Shown piece by piece: positions 1-8,533 of a stretch of DNA of 64,000 nt. The stretch lies in contig NZ_JAMXBJ010000050.1 in the NCBI RefSeq assembly GCF_023913755.1, positions 310,001 through 374,000 on the forward strand, written 5' to 3'. This DNA is from Pseudarthrobacter cellobiosi (GTDB taxonomy: Bacteria > Actinomycetota > Actinomycetes > Actinomycetales > Micrococcaceae). Under the pieces are notes generated by a model. It was not told where the DNA came from and made no database searches. It saw only the letters and a list, made by a program, of their open reading frames with translations. Positions within the stretch are counted from its first letter, which is position 1, and each line of letters starts with the position of its first letter. A program made the position numbers and the translations under genes.

Positions 1-1622
1 GGGTGGTCCGCACTGCCGCAAACGGGGCAGGCCTCTCCCTCGGCCAGCTGGGCCGCGAGTTCGGCGGCGGCGTTGGCGAGTCTTTCCTCGCGCAGGTCCA
101 GCCAGCGGAGTTTCTTCTCGAGCTGGATCTCCCGGGACGCCGAGTGGCGCTCGGTGGCGAGCCCCTGCGCCGCGCGTGCAGCCGTGTAGCGCCGGACGAC
201 GTCAAGAAGTTCCTCAGCCGCCGCGGCTTCCTTGGCGTGCAGGATGGCGGCTGAGGCCAGGTCCACCAAGGGCTCGAGGCCCGCCGTCAGGGTTTCCTGC
301 TCCGTGCGGAGGGCCTGCAGCGAAACGCCCAGGTCAATATCCGTTTGTGTGAGTTCGTGCTGCTTCGTGCTGAGCGCGGCGCGCCTGGCAGCCAGCGAAT
401 GGAGGCGTTCTTCGTCCGGCAACCTGGCTTCCACCACGGCCAGCAGGGACCGGAGGCGGCTGAGCTCACCGGCGATATCAAGGGCCCCTGCGGCGGACAG
501 CCCGGCATCGGAGTGGTCCGCATCCAGGGCGCCAAGGTCCAGCTGGTCCAGTTCGGGGTCTTCATCCGCCGCCATGCGCAGCAGTGTGATGGCGGATTCC
601 ATGGCTCCCGCCGCGTGCCTGACCTGGGTCTGGCTGGACTGGGCAGCCTGGAGCTGGCCCGTGAGCACCTCGGCGCGGCGGTGCTGTTCGAGCCGGGCCG
701 CATGGACCTCCAGGGACGGCAGGGTTGCCTCGGCGGCTGCCTTCCGGGCCTCGGCGGCTGCCAGTTTGCGGTGACGTTCCCGCCGCTCGGACTCGCTCTC
801 CAGCCGGCTTGAGGTGTGCCTGCTGAAGGCCGCAGCGGCCTCGGCCGCGGCAGCCAGTTCCCCTGCGCGGTGGGCCACTGTTTCCTGCAGCCATTCGATC
901 CGGGCAGCGGATTCCTCCTGGGCAGGAGCTGCGGAATCATCAACGGCCAGCGCGGTGGCCTCGGCTTCGGCCCGCGCCGCCAGCAACTCAAGCTCGCTGT
1001 TCAGCCGGGCAACATCGTTCCGCGCGGCCTGCGCCTGCGCCGCCAATTCCTGTTCCAGGGCCTCGAACCGCTGGGTGCCGAAGAGCTTCTGCAGCAGTTC
1101 CAGGCGGTCGGCTGCCTTGGACCGCAGGAAGGCCGCAAAATCGCCCTGCGGCAGCATCACCACGCGGGTGAACTGTTCCCGGTCCATTCCCAGCAGGGCG
1201 GTGATTTCAGCGCCGGCTTCGTCATTGCGTCCGGATCTCTCCGTCCACATCCCGCTGATGCGTTCCCGGAGGAGCGTTTTGGCCTGCTGTGTGGTGAAGC
1301 CGTTCTTCCCCCGGGCACTGGGTTTATCCCAGGCCGGCGACCTGGTGACTTCGAAGTGGCGGCCCTGAGCGGAAAACTCGCAGGTTACCGCCGGTTCGAG
1401 CGACGGCTCGGCATGATCGCTGCGCAGGCGCTTACCCTCCTGGCGCGCCCCGGGCACGGATCCGTACAGCGCAAAGCAGACAGCGTCCAGCACGCTGGTC
1501 TTGCCTGCTCCGGTAGGGCCGTTGAGGAGGAAGAGCCCGTGGGCGCTCAACCTGTCGAAGTCGATTTCCTCGGTGCCCGCAAAGGGTCCGAAGGCTGAGA
1601 TGGCAAGGCGGTGGATCCTCAT
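1..1622 (-). CDS. sbcC: Exonuclease subunit SbcC, N-terminal part (runs off left edge)
   Basis: SMC/Rad50-type ATPase that forms the SbcCD nuclease with the next gene and opens hairpins and blocked double-strand ends. Translating the reverse strand from an ATG at 1622 gives an open frame to the edge. Walker A GPTGAGKTS lies at residues 35-43, a Q-loop-like stretch (VMLPQGDF) near residue 155, then a long Ala/Glu/Arg-rich coiled coil. A CPVC zinc hook falls at residues 532-535, at positions 18-29. The returning coiled coil, signature and Walker B must lie outside the window. The start overlaps the sbcD stop by 4 bases (ATGA), so the two are probably translationally coupled. Confidence 0.93.
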   Translation of the reverse strand, partial: MRIHRLAISAFGPFAGTEEIDFDRLSAHGLFLLNGPTGAGKTSVLDAVCFALYGSVPGARQEGKRLRSDHAEPSLEPAVTCEFSAQGRHFEVTRSPAWDKPSARGKNGFTTQQAKTLLRERISGMWTERSGRNDEAGAEITALLGMDREQFTRVVMLPQGDFAAFLRSKAADRLELLQKLFGTQRFEALEQELAAQAQAARNDVARLNSELELLAARAEAEATALAVDDSAAPAQEESAARIEWLQETVAHRAGELAAAAEAAAAFSRHTSSRLESESERRERHRKLAAAEARKAAAEATLPSLEVHAARLEQHRRAEVLTGQLQAAQSSQTQVRHAAGAMESAITLLRMAADEDPELDQLDLGALDADHSDAGLSAAGALDIAGELSRLRSLLAVVEARLPDEERLHSLAARRAALSTKQHELTQTDIDLGVSLQALRTEQETLTAGLEPLVDLASAAILHAKEAAAAEELLDVVRRYTAARAAQGLATERHSASREIQLEKKLRWLDLREERLANAAAELAAQLAEGEACPVCGSADH

Positions 1623-2800
1623 AGCGATGCCTCCGTCAGGCGTACGTTATCCAGCGCCGCAGCGATAGCCGACCGCTCGGCGTCGTCCGCGTCCCGCCCC
1701 CGCACATGATCGAGGAATCCGCAGCAGAGCGAGAGATCATCCTGGGCTTCGGCGAGCCGGCTGCTGTAGCTCTTGGACGCCTTGACGGCGCCGCCCTGCG
1801 GATCAAACCCGAGTACCAGCGTGTCCGGAAACCGGGCCCGCAGCCGCTCCATGGCCTGCGCGGGCCGCTGCTCATCCGTCAGGGTGATCTGGCAGTACGC
1901 CCCTTCGGCCCAGGAATGTTCTGCGGACTCCAGGAGCTCCAAGATATCGCCGCGGAGCACGGCCAGCTTCCGCGGGGCTTCCCACGACAGTTCCGATACG
2001 CCGGTCACACCGTCCGGGCCGACGTCGATCAGCCAGCTTCCCTTGGTGTGCTTGGCTTCGGAGAACGAGTAGGCCAGGGGCGAACCCGAGTACCTGACCT
2101 GCGGCGACAGGGTCTGGCGGCCGTGCAGGTGCCCCAGCGCGGTGTAGCTGAATCCGTCGAAGAGGTCCAGGGGCACGGCTCCGACTCCCCCGATGCTGAG
2201 GTCCCGTTCGCTGTCTGAGCTGATCCCTCCGCTGGCGAACGTGTGGGCGAGGACCACCGAATGGACGGTTCCCGCTGCGCTGCGCTCCGCGAGGTCTGCC
2301 CGGATGCGGTCAGTGGCGGCGCGGGTGACTTCGAAGTGGCTGGCGGTTTCTACACCGAGCTGTTCGGCGACGAGGCGCGGTTCCAGCCAGGGGATTCCAT
2401 AGATGGCCAGGACGGCGCCCGGCGTCCCGCCGTCACCCGTCTCCAGGGGCAGGACGACTGGCTGGTCCAGGTCCGACAGCCGGGTCCGCAAGTGGACGCC
2501 GCCACGTTCCAGCAGCCGGGAGGCGAAGCCCAGCCGGATGGCGGAGTCGTGGTTGCCGGATGTCAGCACCACAGTGGCGCCGGCCGCCGTGAGCCGCACC
2601 AGGGCATCGTCCAACAGCCCCACGACGTCGACGCCGGGCAGGGCGCGGTCGTAGACATCGCCGGCGATCAGGACAACGTCAACGGCGTTTCCGGTGACGG
2701 CGCTGACGAGCTGATCAACAAATGACCGCTGGGCGTCCAGCATCCCGACGCCATGGAAGGACCTGCCCAAGTGCCAGTCCGAAGTGTGCAATAACCGCAT
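1619..2800 (-). CDS. sbcD: Exonuclease subunit SbcD
   Basis: Mre11-family calcineurin-like phosphoesterase, the nuclease half of SbcCD. Its 393 residues match the family. Metal-binding motifs are visible in order: DWHLG (8-12), GDVYDR, a SGNHDS motif, then AHTF and GHLHG. It is the first gene of the sbcD-sbcC pair. A TAGCGT hexamer ends 6 bases before the ATG, suggesting a leaderless transcript starting at the start codon. Confidence 0.96.
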   Translation of the reverse strand: MRLLHTSDWHLGRSFHGVGMLDAQRSFVDQLVSAVTGNAVDVVLIAGDVYDRALPGVDVVGLLDDALVRLTAAGATVVLTSGNHDSAIRLGFASRLLERGGVHLRTRLSDLDQPVVLPLETGDGGTPGAVLAIYGIPWLEPRLVAEQLGVETASHFEVTRAATDRIRADLAERSAAGTVHSVVLAHTFASGGISSDSERDLSIGGVGAVPLDLFDGFSYTALGHLHGRQTLSPQVRYSGSPLAYSFSEAKHTKGSWLIDVGPDGVTGVSELSWEAPRKLAVLRGDILELLESAEHSWAEGAYCQITLTDEQRPAQAMERLRARFPDTLVLGFDPQGGAVKASKSYSSRLAEAQDDLSLCCGFLDHVRGRDADDAERSAIAAALDNVRLTEASL

Positions 2801-2806
2801 CTTCTT

Positions 2807-2812
2807 ACGCTA
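2807..2812 (-). promoter_or_regulatory. -10 hexamer of a leaderless sbcD start
   Basis: TAGCGT on the minus strand, followed by six bases and the sbcD ATG. It fits the actinobacterial leaderless pattern repeated in this window. No convincing -35 was seen. Confidence 0.5.
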
Positions 2813-2871
2813 GCGGCTGCCACCGACAGTTTAGGAAACCGCCGCAACAGGCCGTTGCCCAGTCAGGCAGC

Positions 2872-3837
2872 CTAGCCGCGCTTTCCGTTGAAGAATTCCT
2901 GGGCCTCGTCGCTGCTGTCCGGCTCGTCCGCGGCGGCATGAACCGGCGCGGGCTTGGCCGGGGCAGCGACGTCGGCATCCTCGTCGTCGAAATCCTCAAT
3001 GTCGTCGACAGCACTGTCGTCAAATACTGATCCGTCAGCGGCTGATCCAGCGCCTGAAGCAGTTACGGAAACAACCGGCTCGGCGAACCCACGGAAGACC
3101 ATCCCGGCGATGGCTGCGCCCGCCAAGGGAGCAACCCAGAAGAGCCACAGCTGCTCAAGGGACCAGCTGGAGCTGAAGACGGCCGAGGCCGTAGCGCGGG
3201 CGGGGTTGAACGGCGCATTGCCCACGGACAGGCCCAGCTGCAGCAGGACGGCGAATGCGAGGCCCACGGCTACGGCGGCTGCCGTCTTGTTGACGTTGTT
3301 GCGCGCAGTGGTGCCCAGGAAGACGGCAACCAGGATGGCGGCCCCAAGTACTTCCAGAAGGAGCACGCCGGCGAGGGGCGCCTGGATGATGGAATGCTCG
3401 CCGAATCCGGCGGTCACGGTGTCGAACGCCGTGCGGCTGTCCTGGATGCCCGGCAGTGTGCGCAGGATGCCGAAGAGTGCGAGGGCGCCCAGGAGCCCGC
3501 CCACCAACTGCGCGCCGATGTAAGCAGCGGCGTCACCGAGCCGGATCCTGCCGGCAACGGCGTGGCCAACGGTCACCGCCGGGTTGAAGTGTCCGCCGGA
3601 AACGTAGCCGAAGGCCAGCATCGCCGCGGTCACTGCCAGGCCTGCTGCGAGCGCGGCGGGCAACGGGCTGGACTGCGGGATGGAGAACAGCGGCACGCCC
3701 AGGCCTGCCACCACGATGAAAAGGCTGCCAAAGGCTTCGGCAGACAGCCTGGACACCAGCCCGTGCCGGATTTCGGCACCGCTGCCGGCAGTCAGCCCGG
3801 GGGCGGGATCACGGTGGACGGGCACAGGCGTGGTCAT
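2872..3837 (-). CDS. Aquaporin / MIP family channel
   Basis: Membrane channel for water or small neutral solutes. The two half-helix motifs are present: NPA at 85-87 (GGHFNPAV) and NPA at 211-213 (FNPAR), with the selectivity-filter Arg at 214. The residue after NPAR is Ala, not the Asp common in glycerol facilitators, which leans toward a water channel. About six hydrophobic segments fill residues 30-245. A 75-residue hydrophilic tail follows, rich in Asp and Glu and probably cytoplasmic; this is longer than usual. A weak AAAGGA lies 11 bases before the ATG. It stands alone between sbcD and an oppositely oriented gene. Confidence 0.9.
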   Translation of the reverse strand: MTTPVPVHRDPAPGLTAGSGAEIRHGLVSRLSAEAFGSLFIVVAGLGVPLFSIPQSSPLPAALAAGLAVTAAMLAFGYVSGGHFNPAVTVGHAVAGRIRLGDAAAYIGAQLVGGLLGALALFGILRTLPGIQDSRTAFDTVTAGFGEHSIIQAPLAGVLLLEVLGAAILVAVFLGTTARNNVNKTAAAVAVGLAFAVLLQLGLSVGNAPFNPARATASAVFSSSWSLEQLWLFWVAPLAGAAIAGMVFRGFAEPVVSVTASGAGSAADGSVFDDSAVDDIEDFDDEDADVAAPAKPAPVHAAADEPDSSDEAQEFFNGKRG

Positions 3838-3966
3838 GGTGGGGCAATCCTTTTCGTTGGGGTGTGGTGCCTTTGCATTCTGCCAAGGGATTCTGGGCGT
3901 TGGCTGAGTCCGAGCTTAGTGGACGGACGGCGTGGCGCCCCGGCGCGTTCCACCTCCGCCCCACGG

Positions 3967-3972
3967 TAAATT
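3967..3972 (+). promoter_or_regulatory. -10 hexamer of a leaderless ADP-ribosylglycohydrolase start
   Basis: TAAATT followed by seven bases and the ATG at 3980. It supports the internal ATG over the upstream in-frame start at 3932, which would place the promoter inside the coding region. Confidence 0.5.
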
Positions 3973-3979
3973 TACTGTC

Positions 3980-5062
3980 ATGAGCATTGAACCGGGCGCC
4001 GTTGCCGCGCCCCCGCTGAAGTCCCGCATCCACGGCTGCCTCCTGGGCGGCGCGCTGGGGGACTCGCTGGGCTACGCGGTGGAGTTCGACCCGATCGAGG
4101 CCATCCGCCGGCGCTTCGGGCCCGAGGGCCTGACGGACTTCGCAGCGCTTGACGGCGGCAGTCACTTTTCGGACGATACGCAGCTGACGCTGTACACCGT
4201 GGACGGGCTGGTGGAGGTGCTCGAATGGGCCAATGACGGCGTGGGTGCCGATGCGAACGCCTGCCTGTGGCTGGCCTACCTCCGCTGGCTGGCCACCCAG
4301 GGCGAGTCCGTACCGCCGCAGGCCCCTACACAGCCGCCGCGGTGGATCGACGGCAACGAGGTCCTAAGGCACCGCCGTGCCCCGGGTAATGCCTGCATCA
4401 GCGGGCTGGCCACCGGCGAAATGGGAACGGTTTACCGGCCGGTGAACCCGGACTCGAAGGGCCGCGGAACGGTGATGAGGTCGGCACCGTTCGGCCTGAT
4501 TCCCCTCATAGCGTCCGACGCCGTCTATAAGTTGAGTGCCGACGCCGCCTCCCTGACGCACGGCCATCCGTCCGCACGGCAAAGTGCCGGCAGCTTCAGC
4601 CTGCTGATCCACCGCCTGGTGGCCGGTGACACCCTGGCGGACGCGGCGGCGGCGGTCCTGGCCGAAGTCCGTGGCCTGAAGGATGTGGCAGCGGAACTTC
4701 CCGAGCGGCTTGAAGCGGCCATCCGCTGTGCGGGAACAGGCATCCTGTCGCCGGAGGAACTGGTTCGGCAGCTCGGCGAGGGCTGGGTCGCGGAGGAGGC
4801 GTTCGCCGTCGGGCTTTACGCTGTCCTGGCCACAGCGCCGGATGCGGACTCCACCCTGTCGCCCCAAGACCATTTCCGGGCAGCCGTGGCGCTGGCCGTC
4901 AACCACAGCGGAGCCAGCGATACCACGGGATCCATCGCCGGAAACATCCTGGGCGCCTACTACGGCGCAGAGTGCCTGCCCCCGGAATGGCTCGACGCCC
5001 TCGAAGGGCCGGACGTCATCCGCGGCATGGCCGATCTGCTGGTGGGCGTTACAACCGCTTGA
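3980..5062 (+). CDS. ADP-ribosylglycohydrolase family protein
   Basis: Predicted 360-residue hydrolase of the DraG/ARH fold, which removes ADP-ribose from proteins or related substrates using two Mg ions. The family signature is clear: an N-terminal GCLLGGALGDSLG, the metal ligands in HFSDDTQLTLY, and the C-terminal SDTTGSIAGNILGA. No DraT-like transferase is nearby, so the substrate is unknown. The last 14 bases overlap the end of the convergent DUF4395 gene. Confidence 0.9.
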   Translation: MSIEPGAVAAPPLKSRIHGCLLGGALGDSLGYAVEFDPIEAIRRRFGPEGLTDFAALDGGSHFSDDTQLTLYTVDGLVEVLEWANDGVGADANACLWLAYLRWLATQGESVPPQAPTQPPRWIDGNEVLRHRRAPGNACISGLATGEMGTVYRPVNPDSKGRGTVMRSAPFGLIPLIASDAVYKLSADAASLTHGHPSARQSAGSFSLLIHRLVAGDTLADAAAAVLAEVRGLKDVAAELPERLEAAIRCAGTGILSPEELVRQLGEGWVAEEAFAVGLYAVLATAPDADSTLSPQDHFRAAVALAVNHSGASDTTGSIAGNILGAYYGAECLPPEWLDALEGPDVIRGMADLLVGVTTA

Positions 5063-5567
5063 GCGCCACGTTGTTGCAGGCCTCGCAGATGTCCTCCGGG
5101 ATCAGGCCCCGGCGCTGCAGCACTCCGAAGATAACGCAGCCCAGGCAGAATCCGGCGAAGGCCTCCAGCGAGGCAGCCGCGATGAGTACCGCGAGCACAA
5201 TCCAGGCTGCAGGGGCGGCACCGGCAAGGAACAGGATGAGCGCCGTCGTGGACACCGCCGTTCCCATGCCCTGGGCAAAACGCTTGGGCGGTCCGGGAAC
5301 CAGGCGAACACGGCCCAGGCGGGGTGCCAGGACCTTGACGGAGAGAAGGGCCAGCGGCGAAATCCGCGGGCCGAAGAGCACCCGTAGCCAGAAGCCCGCG
5401 GCGATCAGCACCAGTCCCCAAACGGACCCGCTCAGCAGTGTGGCGCCCGCGAGGAGCACCACGAGGCCGGCGGTGATCCGGGCCGCGTACTCGTTGACGG
5501 GGTTGGGGAAGGCGAACACGGCGGACCAGTTGATTCCGGTTGTTTGGCCGTCCGTTAGTTTGCTCAT
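5049..5567 (-). CDS. DUF4395 family membrane protein
   Basis: A 172-residue protein with about four hydrophobic segments. It has the DUF4395 layout: an N-terminal FPNPVNEYAARI stretch, a short loop containing FGPRISPLA, and two C-terminal Cys pairs (FCLGC and ICEAC). The paired cysteines suggest metal binding or redox chemistry at the membrane, but the function is unknown. It overlaps the end of the ADP-ribosylglycohydrolase gene tail to tail. Confidence 0.8.
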   Translation of the reverse strand: MSKLTDGQTTGINWSAVFAFPNPVNEYAARITAGLVVLLAGATLLSGSVWGLVLIAAGFWLRVLFGPRISPLALLSVKVLAPRLGRVRLVPGPPKRFAQGMGTAVSTTALILFLAGAAPAAWIVLAVLIAAASLEAFAGFCLGCVIFGVLQRRGLIPEDICEACNNVALKRL

Positions 5568-5573
5568 CCTGCA

Positions 5574-5579
5574 AGGCTA
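5574..5579 (-). promoter_or_regulatory. -10 hexamer of a leaderless DUF4395 start
   Basis: TAGCCT on the minus strand, six bases before the ATG at 5567. Confidence 0.45.
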
Positions 5580-5676
5580 GGAGCCGGGCACGCCGCAGGG
5601 AAGATTTGTTGCGCCGGATGAACACCGGGCCGGATCCGTGCAGCCGGAATCACCGCATGCGGACAAAGCGTGCGGC

Positions 5677-6669
5677 TCAGCCGCCCACCATCTGCAGGAA
5701 CTCGCCTTCGGAGAGTACTTCGATGGGCTGGCCGCGGTCGTGGAGCTCCAGGACGCGCCGGGCCTTGCCGGTCAGCCTGCCGGACCGCAGGTCCGCGGCC
5801 ACAAAGCCGTCACCCACTACCAGCACCGTGGTGCGGGCGGTTACCCGGCTTTCCGGCCGGGCACCCAGCTCGGCCGAACGCACCTTCGCTTCCGGCCGGG
5901 CCATGGAGAGCTCGCCGGTGAAGACAACGGTCTGGCCGTACAGCGGGTGGGAGGGTTCGGCGTCGGCATTGGGTACGGGGTTGTCGCCCTCCTCCGGCCA
6001 CCCGGACAGGAACGGGCGCACCAGCGCGGCGCTGCCTCCGCCAGCAGCACCGGCAAGGGCGGTAAGGCTGGCTTTGGACAGGACATCGTGCGCAGGGTCA
6101 AACGCCTCCTGATGCGGCAGGACCAGGCCCAGCGACAGGTAGAGCTCGGCAATGCTGTTGGCGTTGTTCCGCGCAGCGATGTCGATCAGGATGCCGGCGC
6201 AGGCGCGGGCGTCTTCTGCGGCGTCGTGGTGGTTGACCAGCGGCACGCCGGCTTCCTCTGCGGCGAACGGCAAGGAATTGGAGACGAGGGAGTAGCACCG
6301 CCGGGCCAGTATCACCGTGCAGACGTAGTCGTAGGCAGGGCCGGGCAGGCCGGAGACCTCAAGCCCTGACCGGATCACTCCAAGGTCAAAGGCCGCGTTA
6401 TGCGCCGCCAGGATGTCGTCCCCGATAAAGGCACCAATCTCCGGGAACAGCTCACCGAAGCGGGGACGGCCGGCCACGTCCGTGGCCTTGATGCCGTGGA
6501 CCCTGACGTTGTGGTACTCGAAGTGGTCGTGGTTGACCGGCGGCCGCATCAGCCACGACGCCTCATCCACCACGCGCCCGCCCCGCACCTTCGTCAGGCC
6601 AACCGCGCACGGTGAACCCCGGAAGCCATTGGCCGTCTCGAAGTCGATCGCCGTAAAGTCCAAACCCAC
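5677..6669 (-). CDS. DEDDh 3'-5' exonuclease with C-terminal BRCT domain
   Basis: A 330-residue protein related to DNA polymerase III epsilon. The exonuclease motifs are visible: ExoI IDFETANG (Asp9/Glu11), ExoII AHNAAFD, and ExoIII HDAAEDA (His...Asp). The last 85 residues form a BRCT domain beginning GQTVVFTGEL, a module that in other proteins binds DNA ends or partners. A helper role in DNA repair or proofreading is inferred. Transcription probably begins at the GTG start and diverges from dedA. Confidence 0.88.
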   Translation of the reverse strand: MGLDFTAIDFETANGFRGSPCAVGLTKVRGGRVVDEASWLMRPPVNHDHFEYHNVRVHGIKATDVAGRPRFGELFPEIGAFIGDDILAAHNAAFDLGVIRSGLEVSGLPGPAYDYVCTVILARRCYSLVSNSLPFAAEEAGVPLVNHHDAAEDARACAGILIDIAARNNANSIAELYLSLGLVLPHQEAFDPAHDVLSKASLTALAGAAGGGSAALVRPFLSGWPEEGDNPVPNADAEPSHPLYGQTVVFTGELSMARPEAKVRSAELGARPESRVTARTTVLVVGDGFVAADLRSGRLTGKARRVLELHDRGQPIEVLSEGEFLQMVGG

Positions 6670-6676
6670 GGCCCAT

Positions 6677-6682
6677 ACTTTA
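6677..6682 (-). promoter_or_regulatory. -10 hexamer of a leaderless exonuclease start
   Basis: TAAAGT on the minus strand, seven bases before the GTG at 6669. It is back to back with the dedA promoter in a 112-base gap. Confidence 0.5.
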
Positions 6683-6769
6683 CCGCCGGACAGGGCCGTT
6701 CCCGCGTCACCAGGGCGGCCCTGTCGCGCATATCACGCGGACGACGCCGGGTAGCGAGGGTGCGTCAAG

Positions 6770-6775
6770 TACCCT
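6770..6775 (+). promoter_or_regulatory. -10 hexamer of a leaderless dedA start
   Basis: TACCCT followed by six bases and the GTG at 6782. Confidence 0.4.
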
Positions 6776-6781
6776 GAGTAG

Positions 6782-7573
6782 GTGAACTTTCTTGCGATCA
6801 GCGACCTTGCCGTGCCCATGCTGGGTGGTGCAGGACCGGTCCAGCCGCAGCTGGCATCCTTCCTGCCCGACTGGCTGAACCCCCAGATTTTCTTGGCCGA
6901 TCCAGCACTTGCACCCTGGGTGGTGCTGCTGGTCTGCGGAATTGTCTTCGCCGAAACGGGCCTGCTGGTGGGATTCTTCCTTCCCGGCGATTCGATGCTG
7001 TTCACGGCGGGGCTGCTGGTGGCAACGGACACCATCCAGTTCAATGTCTGGCTCCTGGCGCTACTGATCACCATATCCGCCATCATCGGCAACCAGACCG
7101 GCTACCTGATCGGTTCCAAGGCCGGCCCCGCCATCTTCAACAAGCCGAACTCCCGCCTCTTCAAGCGCGAAAACGTGGAGAACGCACACGCCTTCTTCGA
7201 AAAGCACGGCGGCAAGGCACTGATCCTCGCCCGCTTCGTGCCGATCATCCGGACCTTCGTGCCCGTGATCGTTGGCGTGGCCCAGATGGACAAAAGGAAG
7301 TTCTTCCTCTTCAACGTGATCGGCGCGGTCCTGTGGGGCAGCGGCGTCACGCTGTTGGGCTACCTGCTCGGTGACAGGGTCCCGTGGGTCCGGGAGAACC
7401 TGGACATCATCTTCATCGTCATCGTGCTGGTCTCCGTGATTCCGATCGGCATCGAAGTACTCCGCGGAATTTCCGCCAAGCGCCAGGCCGCCAAGTTCGG
7501 CACGGACGCCGTCGAGGAATTCATCGAGGAACACGAACCCGAAGCCGAGCGGAAAACCCACCGGGACCACTGA
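6782..7573 (+). CDS. DedA / SNARE-associated family membrane protein
   Basis: A 263-residue integral membrane protein of the DedA (VTT) superfamily. Some members move undecaprenyl phosphate or phospholipids between leaflets. Family motifs present are FAETGLLVGFFLPGDS with its conserved Glu and Gly, and ARFVPIIRTFVPVIVGV, whose Arg residues are required in characterised members. Hydrophobic segments run to about residue 225, followed by a charged tail ending in repeated Glu and His. The exact substrate cannot be told from sequence. Confidence 0.88.
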   Translation: MNFLAISDLAVPMLGGAGPVQPQLASFLPDWLNPQIFLADPALAPWVVLLVCGIVFAETGLLVGFFLPGDSMLFTAGLLVATDTIQFNVWLLALLITISAIIGNQTGYLIGSKAGPAIFNKPNSRLFKRENVENAHAFFEKHGGKALILARFVPIIRTFVPVIVGVAQMDKRKFFLFNVIGAVLWGSGVTLLGYLLGDRVPWVRENLDIIFIVIVLVSVIPIGIEVLRGISAKRQAAKFGTDAVEEFIEEHEPEAERKTHRDH

Positions 7574-7620
7574 GCCCTCACCACGCAGCCTGTCACTACT
7601 CCCCGGCCACTCCCCCGGTG

Positions 7621-7671
7621 TTGTCAAGATATCGGCATTTTGAACGGCTTTTTCGCGCGATATCTGGATAA
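7621..7671. repeat. 51-bp palindromic element, copy 1
   Basis: Two 14-base arms (7621-7634 and 7658-7671) matching at 12 of 14 paired positions surround a 23-base centre. Arm core AGATATCG / CGATATCT. The same arm and centre lengths occur in copy 2 at 8469-8519, and both copies are followed by AACTCC-(C)-GT. It lies between dedA and the end of the broken VOC gene. Confidence 0.75.
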
Positions 7672-7693
7672 AACTCCGTGGCACTCCGACGGT

Positions 7694-8379
7694 TCAGTCC
7701 TCGGCGTGCCAGGCATCGATCATCACGGTGCCGCGCGGCGAGTTCAGTGTGGCGCTGAGCGGCGCGGCGTGGGCAAGCCCCACGGGGGTCGCTCCCACTT
7801 CTGGCAGCTTCAACACGTCAAAGCGCCTGCTGCGGCACCCCAGCAATACCAACTCCTGCAACGCCAAGAGCTTCGGCGGGAGGTGATCACAGGGATGTGC
7901 TCCCGTCCATTCGATCAAAGTCGGCAACGCGCCAGCGCATTCGGTGCGGCCATCGTCGCGTACTGTAATGCGCCACTTCAACAGGCCTTGCGGCGTATCG
8001 CGCTGCGCTGCCAGTGGCACGCCGGGGTCGAGGTCGAGGTCGACGTTGGCCAGGCGCTGCACAGCATTTCCATCATGCCCGTCTGCGCGACTGCGTGCAC
8101 CAATAGAGGACATTGGCGCACCGCCTCGCGCAACGTTGGCTGGTCCAGCCCGAACCAACGCGGCCGACCCGGGGCCGGCGATTCAGGGTCAATCGCGATG
8201 ATCTCCAGATAGCACTGCGGGTAGCGCACCGTGCTGATGTCCAACACTCGATTGTGCGTGCCCATCAAGGCGTGTTTGCCTCCACCGGAGGGCTGAACGC
8301 CGAATGTGGCCCCGCACCAGGCGACGCCCTGTTCGAGCGGATCTGCGGCGATGACCAGGTGATCGATGCGCGCGTTCAC
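7694..8379 (-). pseudogene. VOC/glyoxalase-like domain protein, frameshifted
   Basis: Two reverse-strand frames together encode one protein. The first part, from about 8379 (GTG start proposed, uncertain), reads DHLVIAADPLEQGVAWC and continues through WFGLDQPTLREAVRQ. Near 8060-8080 the homology jumps frame and continues as QRLANVDLDLDPG, LLKWRITVRDDG and MIDAWHAED, ending at 7694. The layout resembles the glyoxalase-like (Glyoxalase_3) proteins common in proteobacteria; that comparison is from memory. A single-base indel explains the break, either a true pseudogene or a sequencing error. Palindromic elements lie on both sides. The flanks at 7574-7693 and 8380-8533 hold no other gene. Confidence 0.72.
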
Positions 8380-8468
8380 AGCGACATTATGTCGGCCCGC
8401 CCCAAATGCTGCCTCCGCGGCCCTGCCGAAGGATGCCGTCGGAATGACGAATGTCTCCCCAGGCGTTT

Positions 8469-8519
8469 TTGTCCAGATATCGCCCGTTCGAGCCTCACTT
8501 AGTCGCGATATCTGGACAA
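8469..8519. repeat. 51-bp palindromic element, copy 2
   Basis: Perfect 14-base inverted arms (8469-8482 and 8506-8519; core CCAGATATCG / CGATATCTGG) around a 23-base centre at 8483-8505. It has the same architecture as copy 1 and lies just downstream of rdgB and upstream of the VOC pseudogene. The arms alone would form a strong stem. Confidence 0.8.
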
Positions 8520-8533
8520 CAACTCCCGTAAGG

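Noticed and set aside
1942..1952. AGATATCG inside sbcD considered as a third copy of the palindromic element
   Set aside because: Only the core is shared; there is no opposing arm at the expected distance and it is coding sequence.
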